From positions 1 to 14,295 of the forward strand of contig CAIJTL010000849.1 in NCBI GenBank assembly GCA_903823545.1: DNA of 14,295 nt. The letters run 5' to 3'. Positions 7,739 through 14,295 of this stretch are shown here, one piece after another. The translations under genes were made by a program, and so were the position numbers. Numbering within the stretch: the stretch's first letter is position 1; each line of letters opens with the position of its first letter. Origin of the DNA: an uncultured Planctomycetaceae bacterium. Lineage in GTDB: Bacteria; Planctomycetota; Planctomycetia; Planctomycetales; Planctomycetaceae. The notes beneath the pieces were generated by a model. That model was not told the origin of the DNA and made no database searches. It saw nothing but the letters and a program-made list of their open reading frames with translations.

Positions 7739-8307
7739 GTTACGAAGTCGAAATGAAGTTTCCGCTCCCCACGGCTGCGGATCTCGATTCATTGCGAGAA
7801 CGAATCACACAATTCGGTGCGATCGCCCATGAGCCGCTCGATCAGCGTGATCTTTATCTCGCTCACCCGTCGCGAGATTTCGTGCAGACCGACGAAGTTT
7901 TTCGGCTCCGACACGTCGGCGAGCAAAACTATCTGACCTACAAAGGCCCGGTCATTGATACCGAAACGAAAACACGCCGCGAGATTGAAGTCGCAGCCGC
8001 ATCAGGACCAACGACGGCAGCACAGTTGCTCGACATGATGACCTCACTTGGCTTTCGCCCTGTCGGTGAAGTGGTAAAGCGTCGCACGCCATTTCATTTG
8101 TCGCGGCAGGGACACGAAGTTGAAATCGTGCTCGACGAAGTTCACGGACTCGGCTGGTTCGCCGAACTCGAAACCATCACCGACGAAACAGGCCGCGATG
8201 CTGCACGCGAGTGCTTGTTTGAGCTGTCTCGTGAACTCGGTCTCGGAAAATCCGAACGCCGTTCATACCTCCGCTTGCTTCTTAGAGACGATCCGCACGA
8301 ATGTTAA
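7735..8307 (+). CDS. CYTH-domain protein, CyaB/class IV adenylate cyclase-like
   Basis: A 190-residue protein covering one complete CYTH (triphosphate tunnel) domain. The diagnostic ExExK motif is at the N-terminus (Glu4, Glu6, Lys8). Further tunnel residues are FRLR (Arg57, Arg59), YLTYKGP (Lys70), RREIEV (82-86), VVKRR (113-117), EIVLDEVHGLGWFAELE with Asp134 and the Glu144/Glu146 pair. Such proteins bind triphosphorylated substrates with divalent metals and act as inorganic triphosphatases, thiamine triphosphatases or, in a few cases, adenylate cyclases. The CyaB-type 'LG.F.ElE' ending fits this branch, but activity cannot be told from sequence. The start codon overlaps the stop of the DUF971 gene by four bases, so the two are co-translated. 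The gene faces the isomerase-like gene on the other strand, with 55 bases between the stops and no obvious terminator. Confidence 0.88.
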   Translation: MSYEVEMKFPLPTAADLDSLRERITQFGAIAHEPLDQRDLYLAHPSRDFVQTDEVFRLRHVGEQNYLTYKGPVIDTETKTRREIEVAAASGPTTAAQLLDMMTSLGFRPVGEVVKRRTPFHLSRQGHEVEIVLDEVHGLGWFAELETITDETGRDAARECLFELSRELGLGKSERRSYLRLLLRDDPHEC

Positions 8308-8362
8308 GAACGAGATTCTGTCACTCGCCAGATCGGAGCACGGGTTCGAACGCATGCAAGCT

Positions 8363-9109
8363 TTACAGCAACGTTTCCAAAAGCATTCGCAGCTTTCGCA
8401 TCTCCAATAACCGGTTGATGTCTGCGTCGTACAATTCGGGCAATAGTTCGACAGAGAGGACTCGGTCGTAGTTTTCTTTTCGCAGTTGAGCAATCAAACG
8501 AGTGTAGTCCACTTCACCCAATCCAATTTGCACTTGCAGTTGAGTTGGTGAGCTGTCGCGAAGCTGGACGTGATAGACGTGCGGTGTGAGCGTGTCGATA
8601 CCTCTCGCGTTGTGCGGACCACAGAGGTAGTAACTTGGGTCGAGTGTTAGCCCCAACCCTTTGACAGAATGACAAAGCTCAACCGCAGTTCGTGGATCCT
8701 CTGTCAGTGTGCCCGTCTTTGTTTTGATCGAAAGTCGGATCGTTTCTTGATTGGCCAGGCGAACGAAATTTCGCAGACGATCGATTTCTTCATTGAACGG
8801 CGTTCCAAGAGGTGACGACGGAACGGTGATTTGAGCGACTCGCATCAACTTCGCGAGCTTACACATTTCATGGAGGACGTTGGCTGGCACGTCGTGCTCG
8901 AGCGTGAACGCGACCGGAGTCAATCGTGTTGTTTCTCGGTATTGGCCAAAGAAGCCGTCAATGTTGGCGAGCACATCTGTTGGCCGCAGATGCTGGCTGT
9001 TGTCGTCGAACCAAAGCTCTACCTTGTCGTACTCAAGATCTGTGAGCAAATGACAGGCTTCGGCGAACCCTTTGTCAGAAAAGCAGCGAGTCGAAGCAGC
9101 AACGAACAT
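8363..9109 (-). CDS. Sugar phosphate isomerase/epimerase-like TIM-barrel protein
   Basis: A 248-residue protein resembling the xylose isomerase-like/AP endonuclease 2 superfamily, whose members isomerise or epimerise sugars and related compounds using a divalent metal. The N-terminal strand MFVAASTRCFSDKGFAEAC, VELWFDD (about 32-38), LTLDPSYYLCG, HVYHVQLRDSSP with the HxxxLxD-type strand, IGLGEVDYTRLI and VLSVELLP appear in the order expected for the barrel. The length is slightly short for the family (usually 260-300). AAAGGA (9120-9125 on the reverse strand) lies ten bases upstream of the ATG. The gene stands alone, convergent with the CYTH gene and divergent from the lipoprotein gene. The substrate cannot be predicted. 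Confidence 0.8.
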   Translation of the reverse strand: MFVAASTRCFSDKGFAEACHLLTDLEYDKVELWFDDNSQHLRPTDVLANIDGFFGQYRETTRLTPVAFTLEHDVPANVLHEMCKLAKLMRVAQITVPSSPLGTPFNEEIDRLRNFVRLANQETIRLSIKTKTGTLTEDPRTAVELCHSVKGLGLTLDPSYYLCGPHNARGIDTLTPHVYHVQLRDSSPTQLQVQIGLGEVDYTRLIAQLRKENYDRVLSVELLPELYDADINRLLEMRKLRMLLETLL

Positions 9110-9339
9110 ATCGAATCCATCCTTTGAACTAATTTTTTACAGCCTGTCGCCATGCAGCAACCCGTCTGCCAGACTACTGTTGCGAGAACTTTCGCACCAA
9201 TAAGATCGGTGGCGGCGAACTCAATCGGACTCTATCTGGACTAGGGAAGTGCTGCAAGATCGATGAATTCTGCGGACTGGGTCGACTTTTCCGGGAATGC
9301 TGAATCTCCGAATTCTATCGCCTGAGCTGGCCGATAAAT

Positions 9340-9359
9340 GCTTCGTTGAGCCACGAAGC
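9340..9359 (+). promoter_or_regulatory. Perfect hairpin in the leader of the lipoprotein gene
   Basis: GCTTCGT (9340-9346) and ACGAAGC (9353-9359) form a perfect seven-base-pair stem with a six-base loop. It may extend by AAAT/ATTT across a two-base bulge. It ends 11 bases before the AGGGAG ribosome site (9371-9376) of the lipoprotein gene. It could stabilise the transcript, tune translation or be a protein binding site; no run of T follows, so it is not a terminator. Confidence 0.4.
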
Positions 9360-9382
9360 CAATTTGCCACAGGGAGCGAGAC

Positions 9383-9775
9383 ATGATTTTGAGATTCGTC
9401 CAAACCGTGATGGTGCTTGGGTTAGTGTCTGCGATGGTTGGTTGCCAAAGTAGCCGCCCTATCGTTCGCGGACAGAATCCCGGCCCATATGGTCAGCCAC
9501 AATCGGCTCAGTTTCCTGGGCCAGCTCCCGGACCAATGTATTACGATGGGCCTGCTGGATTTGAAGGAAACGGTTGCCCTCCGGTTCATTGCCATCCCAA
9601 TGGGGCGCAATGTCCTCAATGTGCCCCGGAGAACTTTTGGGTTCCAAAGCACCATCACACGTACGACTACAAGCAGCCCAAGAATTTGTCGTACCCAGCT
9701 GAAAACCAACCAGCGGGAGTGGTTGTCTACCCATACTACACATGCAAAGGTCCGTCAGACTTTTTCATGAAGTAA
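9383..9775 (+). CDS. Small Cys/His-rich lipoprotein of unknown function
   Basis: A 130-residue protein with a lipoprotein signal: positively charged start (MILRF), hydrophobic core (residues 5-19) and MVGC, giving lipidated Cys21. The lipobox is slightly off the consensus, with Met at -3. The mature part is rich in Pro, Gly, Tyr and Gln (about 30-60). It then has a Cys/His cluster CPPVHCHPNGAQCPQC (Cys65, Cys70, Cys77, Cys80; His69, His71), a KHHHTYDY stretch (89-96) and a final Cys121. AGGGAG (9371-9376) is six bases before the ATG. The neighbours are on the opposite strand on both sides, so it is a single-gene unit. I do not recognise a family. An envelope protein with metal binding or disulfide bonds is possible. 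Confidence 0.78.
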   Translation: MILRFVQTVMVLGLVSAMVGCQSSRPIVRGQNPGPYGQPQSAQFPGPAPGPMYYDGPAGFEGNGCPPVHCHPNGAQCPQCAPENFWVPKHHHTYDYKQPKNLSYPAENQPAGVVVYPYYTCKGPSDFFMK

Positions 9776-9809
9776 CGATGAGTAAGGCATCCGTGGCTGA
9801 CACTACAGG

Positions 9810-10925
9810 TTACGAGGCGGGCAATACTGCGTGTTGCACCGTCAGCCGTTTCAATCGATCGGGATGTGGATCAGGAAGTTGCTGTGTTGCTCGGACGCCA
9901 GGTACTCCATCAGCAAGGCGGATTAGCTCGAGCGGCGGAGTGCCGAGGTCTTCGCGGTAGAAGCGGCTGCTGGGGAAGATGTCGGCGGGGTACGTGAAGT
10001 TGTCGAGCATCGCGAGAGCCACACAGAGGTTTGCCCCAACGGCACTTTCCAGCATGCCGCCAACCCAACACGGAATTCCCGCCGCTTGGCAGATGTTGTG
10101 AATGGCGATTGCATTCGTGAGACCGCCAACACGACTCGGCTTGATGTTCACGAAGCGGCAGCTCTTGAGGCGAATCGCGAGTTCCGCTTGCCGCACGTTG
10201 TAAACACTCTCGTCGAGACAGACGGGGGTCTTCACCTGTCGCTGCAATTCCGCATGATCGACGACGTCGTCATGCGGCAGCGGCTGCTCGTACATCGCGA
10301 GGCCGTACTCGTCTGCCTGTCGGAAAAGATTCAGGTCGCTGATGCGATAACCGCTGTTGCAGTCGATGTGAATCGGATGATTGGGATGCTGTTTCCTGAC
10401 TGCGCTGAGCATCGGTAGATCCCAGCCTGGGCGAAACTTCAACTTGATACGAGGGAAACCGTCGGCAACTGCTTTGCCAACACCGTCAAGCAATTCATCA
10501 AGGCTATCCATTACGCCGAAGTCGGCACCGACACAGACTTCATCGCGAGTCGCACCGATGAGTTGATGCAGCGGCTTATTTGCGATGCGACTCTGTAAGG
10601 TCCACCACGAGTTATCGAGGATTGCCTTCGCAAACGGGTTCCCTTTGAAGATCGACAACTTTTGTTGCAGCTCGGCACCGGACGAAATCTCTTGCCCGAT
10701 GATTTGCGGTGCGAGCCAATCGCGACAGAGCGTGAAGATGCCGTTAGCAAATTCCGGGCTGTAGCACGGCGCAGCAAACGGAGTGCTCTCGCCCCACGCT
10801 TCGACCGAACCGCTGACCACGCGACACAAGACGGAATCAATCGTGGCGTCTTCGCCATAGGCCGTCCGCCACGGATAGATCAACGGCATCGCAACGTGGA
10901 ACAGTTCAATTCGGTCAATTCGCAT
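9810..10925 (-). CDS. menC: o-Succinylbenzoate synthase / N-succinylamino-acid racemase family (enolase superfamily)
   Basis: A 371-residue enzyme of the muconate lactonising enzyme subgroup. The N-terminal capping domain occupies residues 1-125 (WRTAYGEDATIDSVLCRV, AWGESTPFAAPCYSPE). The barrel carries KLK (Lys161, Lys163), HIDCNSGY (Asp188, Asn190), YEQPL (Glu213), CLDES (Asp238, Glu239) and NIKPSRVGG (Lys262), then WVGGMLESAVG. The catalytic Lys163/Lys262 and metal ligands Asp188/Glu213/Asp238 are all present, nearly at the numbering of the Amycolatopsis enzyme. Such proteins make o-succinylbenzoate for menaquinone, racemise N-succinylamino acids, or both; no other men gene is in view, so the symbol is tentative. 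AAAGG (10933-10937, reverse strand) lies seven bases before the ATG. It is downstream of the Hsp70 gene on the same strand, after a 192-base gap, so its own promoter is likely. Confidence 0.87.
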   Translation of the reverse strand: MRIDRIELFHVAMPLIYPWRTAYGEDATIDSVLCRVVSGSVEAWGESTPFAAPCYSPEFANGIFTLCRDWLAPQIIGQEISSGAELQQKLSIFKGNPFAKAILDNSWWTLQSRIANKPLHQLIGATRDEVCVGADFGVMDSLDELLDGVGKAVADGFPRIKLKFRPGWDLPMLSAVRKQHPNHPIHIDCNSGYRISDLNLFRQADEYGLAMYEQPLPHDDVVDHAELQRQVKTPVCLDESVYNVRQAELAIRLKSCRFVNIKPSRVGGLTNAIAIHNICQAAGIPCWVGGMLESAVGANLCVALAMLDNFTYPADIFPSSRFYREDLGTPPLELIRLADGVPGVRATQQLPDPHPDRLKRLTVQHAVLPAS

Positions 10926-11117
10926 GGGGAAACCTTTGTGAAATACTTCGACGTTTACGTTAATTGCGCTCGGAACTCACGACAAAACACTGCAATGAAA
11001 GGTCGGTGCGAGAATTGGTGTGACGATCTCAACGTGCCGCAGGATATTAGCCAACCCCTGCAATCTTCAGCATGTTTCGTGCGTCAGCCCAATCAAGAAC
11101 GATACCTCGTCAATGTG

Positions 11118-13370
11118 TTACGTTTCCTCGCGCCAGAACTCGTCTTCACCTTGCTTCATTGCTTTCGGGATCGGCTTCTTGGGTGGGACGCTTCCACCGG
11201 CGGTTGGACGAGGCGGATCTGACCTCAACGGTTTGTTGATCGACGATAAGGCCATGTTGAGCAATTCGTCATCCTCAACAGCAGGCTTCCTGGGAAGAGT
11301 CGGTTTTGTAGGTGGAGCAAGCTTTCGAGTTGCCGGGGAGGCTGTTGGTTGAGGAGGTCGTGACGCGGCGGGTTTGGGAGCGACCGCTGCGGGAGCTCGA
11401 CTGACTTTCGGTGCCGGAGATTGCTGAACAGTGGCTGGTCTTTTCGTCGATGCAGCGGACCATCCACACGCGGTGCATGCCCCCTTGGCGTTCAATGGTT
11501 CGCCACACTTATTGCAGAGCGGAATTGGTTGGCTCGAATCTTCCAATCGAGACGAACTGATGACCGATTTTTGACCTGCGGCACTGGGGCGTTGCGGGGT
11601 TGTTGCGGGACGTTGATCCACAGCGGATTTACTTGCACCAGCGCCAGTCGTCGGTGTTCGTGGAGCGGCTGTTGTTTGAGGTGCGTTAGTTGGTCGCGTT
11701 GATACTGGTTTTGCCGCAACCGCAGGAATTTTTGCTGGCGCCGACTTAGATGCCGTAGCGGCGCTCTTGGTCCGCTGAGTCTCCTTTTGTTGAATTGACG
11801 ATGATCGCCATTCAACTTGGGAATCATCTTCTGCTTGAACCACCTTCGTGGATGCGGGCTTTGTCAGCACGTTTTCTTGTCGCACGATGACGGTTTGCGC
11901 CTGCTTGCCGCTCGTCACATCGCGAGCGGTCACGAGCACGCGAGCTTGTTCGTTGTAAGCGATCGTCACTTCGATTAACGAGTTCTCCGGCAGTTTCGGC
12001 GGCAAGTTGTCGACGATGCACGTTCCCAGTTCTGCGTAGTGCTGATCGGCGATCGTGCCGCTTTCGACGATGTGCAAGTGGACTCGCTTCTGATTGGGGA
12101 CGACTGTTCCGAACGTTTGAGAGATCGACGTCGGCAGCTCGCTGTTTGCTGGTATCAAGTAATGCGGAACTCGTCCCTTCGTGTCCGAATCGCGAACCAG
12201 AATGCCGAGGGCTCTCGCGTTGACGCTGCGTTGTTTGATCTTTGCGAGGCGTTCGGTCGCCTTGGCACTGAGGATCGACTTTGCGAACTCGGTGTTCGTC
12301 AGCAACATTCCGGCGTAATAGGTCGCTCCGTGCGAGATCGATTGATCGGGAGACAACGACGTGTTCGGCGTGCGGAAGCCGATCTCGCCGAGCGCCTTCT
12401 TGATCATCGGCATTCGCGATGAACCACCAGTAGTGAGGATGATGTCGCTCGGCTTGAGTCCAAAGGTGTATGCCTTCTGCAAATCGCGAGTCAGCGAGAT
12501 AGTGCGATCCAGCAGCGGCTTTGTCAGCTTTTCAAAGTCTTTTTGCTCGATTTGATAGACCTTGCGATGTCCACCGTGAGAGCAAGTTAGAGCCGCTCGT
12601 TCGCGAACGGTCAGACCCCGTTTTGTGTTCTCAACGGCCATCGCCAGAAGCTGCATACTTTCTGGATCTTTGCGCGGGTCCGTTCCGAACTCACGAGCAA
12701 AACGATCGCAAATTGCCAACTGCAATGTCTCGTTCCAATCGATACCACCGAGGTGCAAATCACCGGTGCTGGCAATGACCTTCACTTCATCTTTGTGATA
12801 CTTCACCAGCGACAAATCGAAAGTTCCACCGCCGAGGTCGTAAACCAAAATTCGCTGTTCCTCCGCGAGTTCCGTGAACCAAAGCCCTTCGGTTCCGAGC
12901 ACGTAACAAAGCGCAGCTGCGACCGGCTCATTGATGATGTCGACGGTTTTGAGCCCCGCCTTGAAACCTGCTTCGACGGTTGCCTGACGCTGCCAATCGC
13001 TGAACTGTGCGGGAACCGTGATGACCGCTTGCTTGATCTCTCCGATCTGCTCTTCTGCCGCAGAGAGCAGCTTTCGCAACACGAACGCACCGATATCAAC
13101 TGGCGTGTAAACCTTCTTGTCGATGGTCCAAGTTTTGTCCGAGCCCATGTAACGTTTGGCGTTTTGGACCACATGATTCGGTCGCAAGACGGCGTTCCGT
13201 AACGCCTCCGTCCCGACGACCACTTCGCTGCCGTCAAACAGTACGATGGACGGCGTCGAGAGTTCTCCTTCTTGATTGGGGAGCGTCACGGGCTCGCCAT
13301 GTTCATTCAGATAAGACAAACAAGAATAGGTCGTGCCGAGGTCGATCCCGACTGCGTGAGTCTTCAGCAT
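11118..13370 (-). CDS. Hsp70 homologue with lid replaced by Pro/Ala-rich zinc-ribbon tail
   Basis: A 750-residue DnaK-like protein. The ATPase domain (about 5-375) is complete: GIDLGTTYS (8-16), VDIINEPVAAALCY (143-156), VYDLGGGTFDLSLV (176-189) and ILTTGGSSRMP (311-321). Residues 383-500 match the beta-sandwich substrate domain (NARALGILVRD, YLIPANSELPTS, LIEVTIAYNEQARVLVTA). No helical lid follows. Instead there are about 250 residues rich in Pro, Ala, Thr, Ser and Lys, with a CXXC-X9-CXXC zinc ribbon (Cys619, 622, 632, 635). A charged end, GEDEFWREET, is present rather than the DnaK ending. I chose ATG 13370 because MLKTHAVGID starts exactly at the first strand; an in-frame ATG at 13436 adds 22 unrelated residues and has no ribosome site. 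No dnaJ or grpE is adjacent, so it is an accessory chaperone, not the housekeeping DnaK. The client is unknown. Confidence 0.9.
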   Translation of the reverse strand: MLKTHAVGIDLGTTYSCLSYLNEHGEPVTLPNQEGELSTPSIVLFDGSEVVVGTEALRNAVLRPNHVVQNAKRYMGSDKTWTIDKKVYTPVDIGAFVLRKLLSAAEEQIGEIKQAVITVPAQFSDWQRQATVEAGFKAGLKTVDIINEPVAAALCYVLGTEGLWFTELAEEQRILVYDLGGGTFDLSLVKYHKDEVKVIASTGDLHLGGIDWNETLQLAICDRFAREFGTDPRKDPESMQLLAMAVENTKRGLTVRERAALTCSHGGHRKVYQIEQKDFEKLTKPLLDRTISLTRDLQKAYTFGLKPSDIILTTGGSSRMPMIKKALGEIGFRTPNTSLSPDQSISHGATYYAGMLLTNTEFAKSILSAKATERLAKIKQRSVNARALGILVRDSDTKGRVPHYLIPANSELPTSISQTFGTVVPNQKRVHLHIVESGTIADQHYAELGTCIVDNLPPKLPENSLIEVTIAYNEQARVLVTARDVTSGKQAQTVIVRQENVLTKPASTKVVQAEDDSQVEWRSSSIQQKETQRTKSAATASKSAPAKIPAVAAKPVSTRPTNAPQTTAAPRTPTTGAGASKSAVDQRPATTPQRPSAAGQKSVISSSRLEDSSQPIPLCNKCGEPLNAKGACTACGWSAASTKRPATVQQSPAPKVSRAPAAVAPKPAASRPPQPTASPATRKLAPPTKPTLPRKPAVEDDELLNMALSSINKPLRSDPPRPTAGGSVPPKKPIPKAMKQGEDEFWREET

Positions 13371-13892
13371 AATGAGCTTCGCGTGAGGTGAATTGTCTGA
13401 TGAAGTGAGCCGCCCGCTCGGCAAGTCGGGCAACATACTATCAACGCGCTGAAGTGCTCACCAGCAGCCAGAATTTCGTCAACTTGGATCTCATCACTGA
13501 CGCCAAGTGCCCGTTGAGGAATGACTCTTTGATCCAGAAATCAGCCCGCCACATGCCAGCAGATTCTGGAGGGTGAGTCCCTCGCAGCAGAACTTGTCGC
13601 GGCGTGCGAGACTGCCGATCATGCGCTCTCATCGCGTCTGCGGTTAATGACAAGATTCGGGTTCTCGATTAACGGAAATGAAGGGTTCAGCGTCTACCAC
13701 AATGTGATCGCCCCGCATTTTGAGAAGCCTCAAATCGCGCCTTAAAGATCGATTTGAGCGTGGAAAAGAGGACCGGCTTTTCATGCAACCGGTCACACAG
13801 AAGCGATCTATGGACTCGTCGTTAAGGGCAGATATCGGAACGGCATCTGCTCCGAACGTTTGTGTTCAACATTTTGAGCGAAGGAGCCCACA
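13371..13892. other. Divergent intergenic region between the Hsp70 and rhodanese genes
   Basis: These 522 bases separate two divergently transcribed genes and should hold both promoters, but no convincing -35/-10 pair and no CIRCE element (the HrcA operator of many heat-shock genes) was found. A small GC hairpin, GCCCG/CGGGC (13412-13416 with 13427-13431), lies in the Hsp70 leader. Two further hairpins and a repeated CATTTTGAG word occupy 13716-13878 and are listed separately. Two overlapping open plus-strand stretches (13442-13577 and 13533-13742) contain protein-like composition but lack a start codon with a ribosome site. They could be chance or a decayed gene. Confidence 0.5.
13716..13878 (+). 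promoter_or_regulatory. Hairpins and repeated CATTTTGAG word upstream of the rhodanese gene
   Basis: CTCAAATCG (13729-13737) and CGATTTGAG (13750-13758) form a perfect nine-base inverted repeat with a 12-base centre. GACCGG (13771-13776) and CCGGTC (13789-13794) form a six-base one, also with a 12-base centre. CATTTTGAG occurs at 13716-13724 and again at 13870-13878, just before the ribosome site, and shares TTTGAG with the first inverted repeat. This spacing suits operator sites for a dimeric repressor or transcript hairpins. No regulator gene is in view to name. Confidence 0.35.
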
Positions 13893-14295
13893 ATGAGCGT
13901 GCAGAGTGTAAGTCCCCAGGAATTGCAGGCAATCTTTCAAAGCGGTCGCGAGGTTGACCTGATCGATGTGCGAACTCCCGTTGAGTTTCGTGAAGCGCAT
14001 GTTTCCTTCGCTCGCAACGTGCCGTTAGAAACATTGAATCCTCAGGCAGTTCAGGCCACACGGGCTCGCTCAACTGCCCCGCTGTATGTGATCTGCAAAT
14101 CGGGAAACCGCGGCAAGCAAGCGTGCGAAAAACTCTTGGCGAGCGGTATCGCTCAAGTCATCAACGTCGAAGGTGGAACGATGACTTGTGAACAAGCCGG
14201 CTTGGACGTCGTCCGTGGAAAGAAAGCGATCTCGTTAGAACGACAAGTTCGTATTGCGGCGGGCCTGCTCGTTTTGACTGGTGCCGTACTTAGCC
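13893..14295 (+). CDS. Rhodanese-domain protein with membrane segment (YgaP-like), 3' end cut off
   Basis: The start is ATG 13893 with an excellent AAGGAG (13881-13886) six bases upstream. The frame is open to the window end, so 134 residues are seen. Residues 5-108 form a single rhodanese domain: VDLIDVRTPVEFREAHV (21-37), then VICKSGNRG with the catalytic Cys68 in a CxxGxR-type loop, then VINVEGGTMTCEQAG. Residues 115-134 (LERQVRIAAGLLVLTGAVLS) match the start of the DUF2892 membrane hairpin that follows rhodanese in YgaP. The family carries a persulfide on the cysteine and takes part in sulfur transfer or sulfide/cyanide handling at the membrane. It is divergent from the Hsp70 gene. The missing part should be roughly 40-60 residues if the family length holds. 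Confidence 0.9.
   Translation, partial: MSVQSVSPQELQAIFQSGREVDLIDVRTPVEFREAHVSFARNVPLETLNPQAVQATRARSTAPLYVICKSGNRGKQACEKLLASGIAQVINVEGGTMTCEQAGLDVVRGKKAISLERQVRIAAGLLVLTGAVLS

Noticed and set aside
8343..8351. GGTTCGAAC, like a tRNA T-loop
   Set aside because: No five-pair T stem flanks it on either strand, and no acceptor or anticodon arm could be drawn.
8263..8493. Minus-strand 76-residue Cys-rich open frame resembling a zinc ribbon (CPNC, CESC, CCKAC)
   Set aside because: It lies in another frame over the 3' end of the isomerase-like gene, which has full family motifs, and over the CYTH tail. It has no ribosome site of note, and the cysteines are by-products of the other frames.
13371..13436. 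Upstream start for the Hsp70 protein
   Set aside because: It would add 22 residues without homology before the invariant first strand, and there is no ribosome site before the ATG.
13441..13653. Minus-strand 70-residue open frame
   Set aside because: It has no recognisable motif, no ribosome site and an Arg/Ser-heavy composition typical of a non-coding strand.
13371..13892. CIRCE or other heat-shock operator for the Hsp70 gene
   Set aside because: No TTAGCACTC-N9-GAGTGCTAA-like inverted repeat is present in the region.

Overview
The window looks like a chromosomal segment of a planctomycete-type bacterium. This rests on recognition of gene families, not on a search: a DUF1573 protein beside a phosphatase-like/multihaem cytochrome fusion, an O-antigen-ligase-type polymerase carrying a TPR tail, a lid-less Hsp70 with a Pro/Ala-rich zinc-ribbon tail, and a small Pro/Gly/Tyr-rich lipoprotein. 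Base composition looks moderate throughout. No tRNA, rRNA, CRISPR array, insertion sequence or integrase was seen. The region is ordinary in texture, with several poorly characterised proteins.

Layout. Positions 1-351 hold the tail of an unidentified protein with an Imm11-like ending. Positions 490-4221 hold a two-gene operon for surface polysaccharide: a WecA/TagO-type sugar-phosphate transferase that starts a lipid-linked glycan, and a Wzy/WaaL-type polymerase or ligase with a C-terminal TPR region. A good intrinsic terminator candidate follows directly. Positions 4370-7294 hold a second pair of exported proteins: a DUF1573 Ig-like protein with a CxC motif and a His/Asp-rich stretch, then a degenerate calcineurin-like phosphatase domain fused to a tetrahaem c554-type cytochrome. 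This pair is the most interesting functional unit of the window. Positions 7391-8307 hold a DUF971 (GBBH-like N domain) zinc protein translationally coupled to a CYTH-domain protein.

A convergent minus-strand sugar-phosphate isomerase/epimerase-like gene (8363-9109) follows. Next come a plus-strand Cys/His-rich lipoprotein (9383-9775), a minus-strand enolase-superfamily gene of the MenC/N-succinylamino-acid racemase type (9810-10925), and a large minus-strand Hsp70 homologue (11118-13370). A 522-base divergent intergenic region contains two hairpins and a repeated CATTTTGAG word. It precedes a plus-strand rhodanese with the start of a membrane segment, cut off by the window end.

How the genes work together. 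The first operon supports export-linked glycan assembly. The second pair suggests periplasmic or envelope redox and metal chemistry. DUF971 and CYTH are coupled but of unknown joint purpose. The remaining genes look like independent transcription units. No clear defence, secretion or mobile system could be shown.
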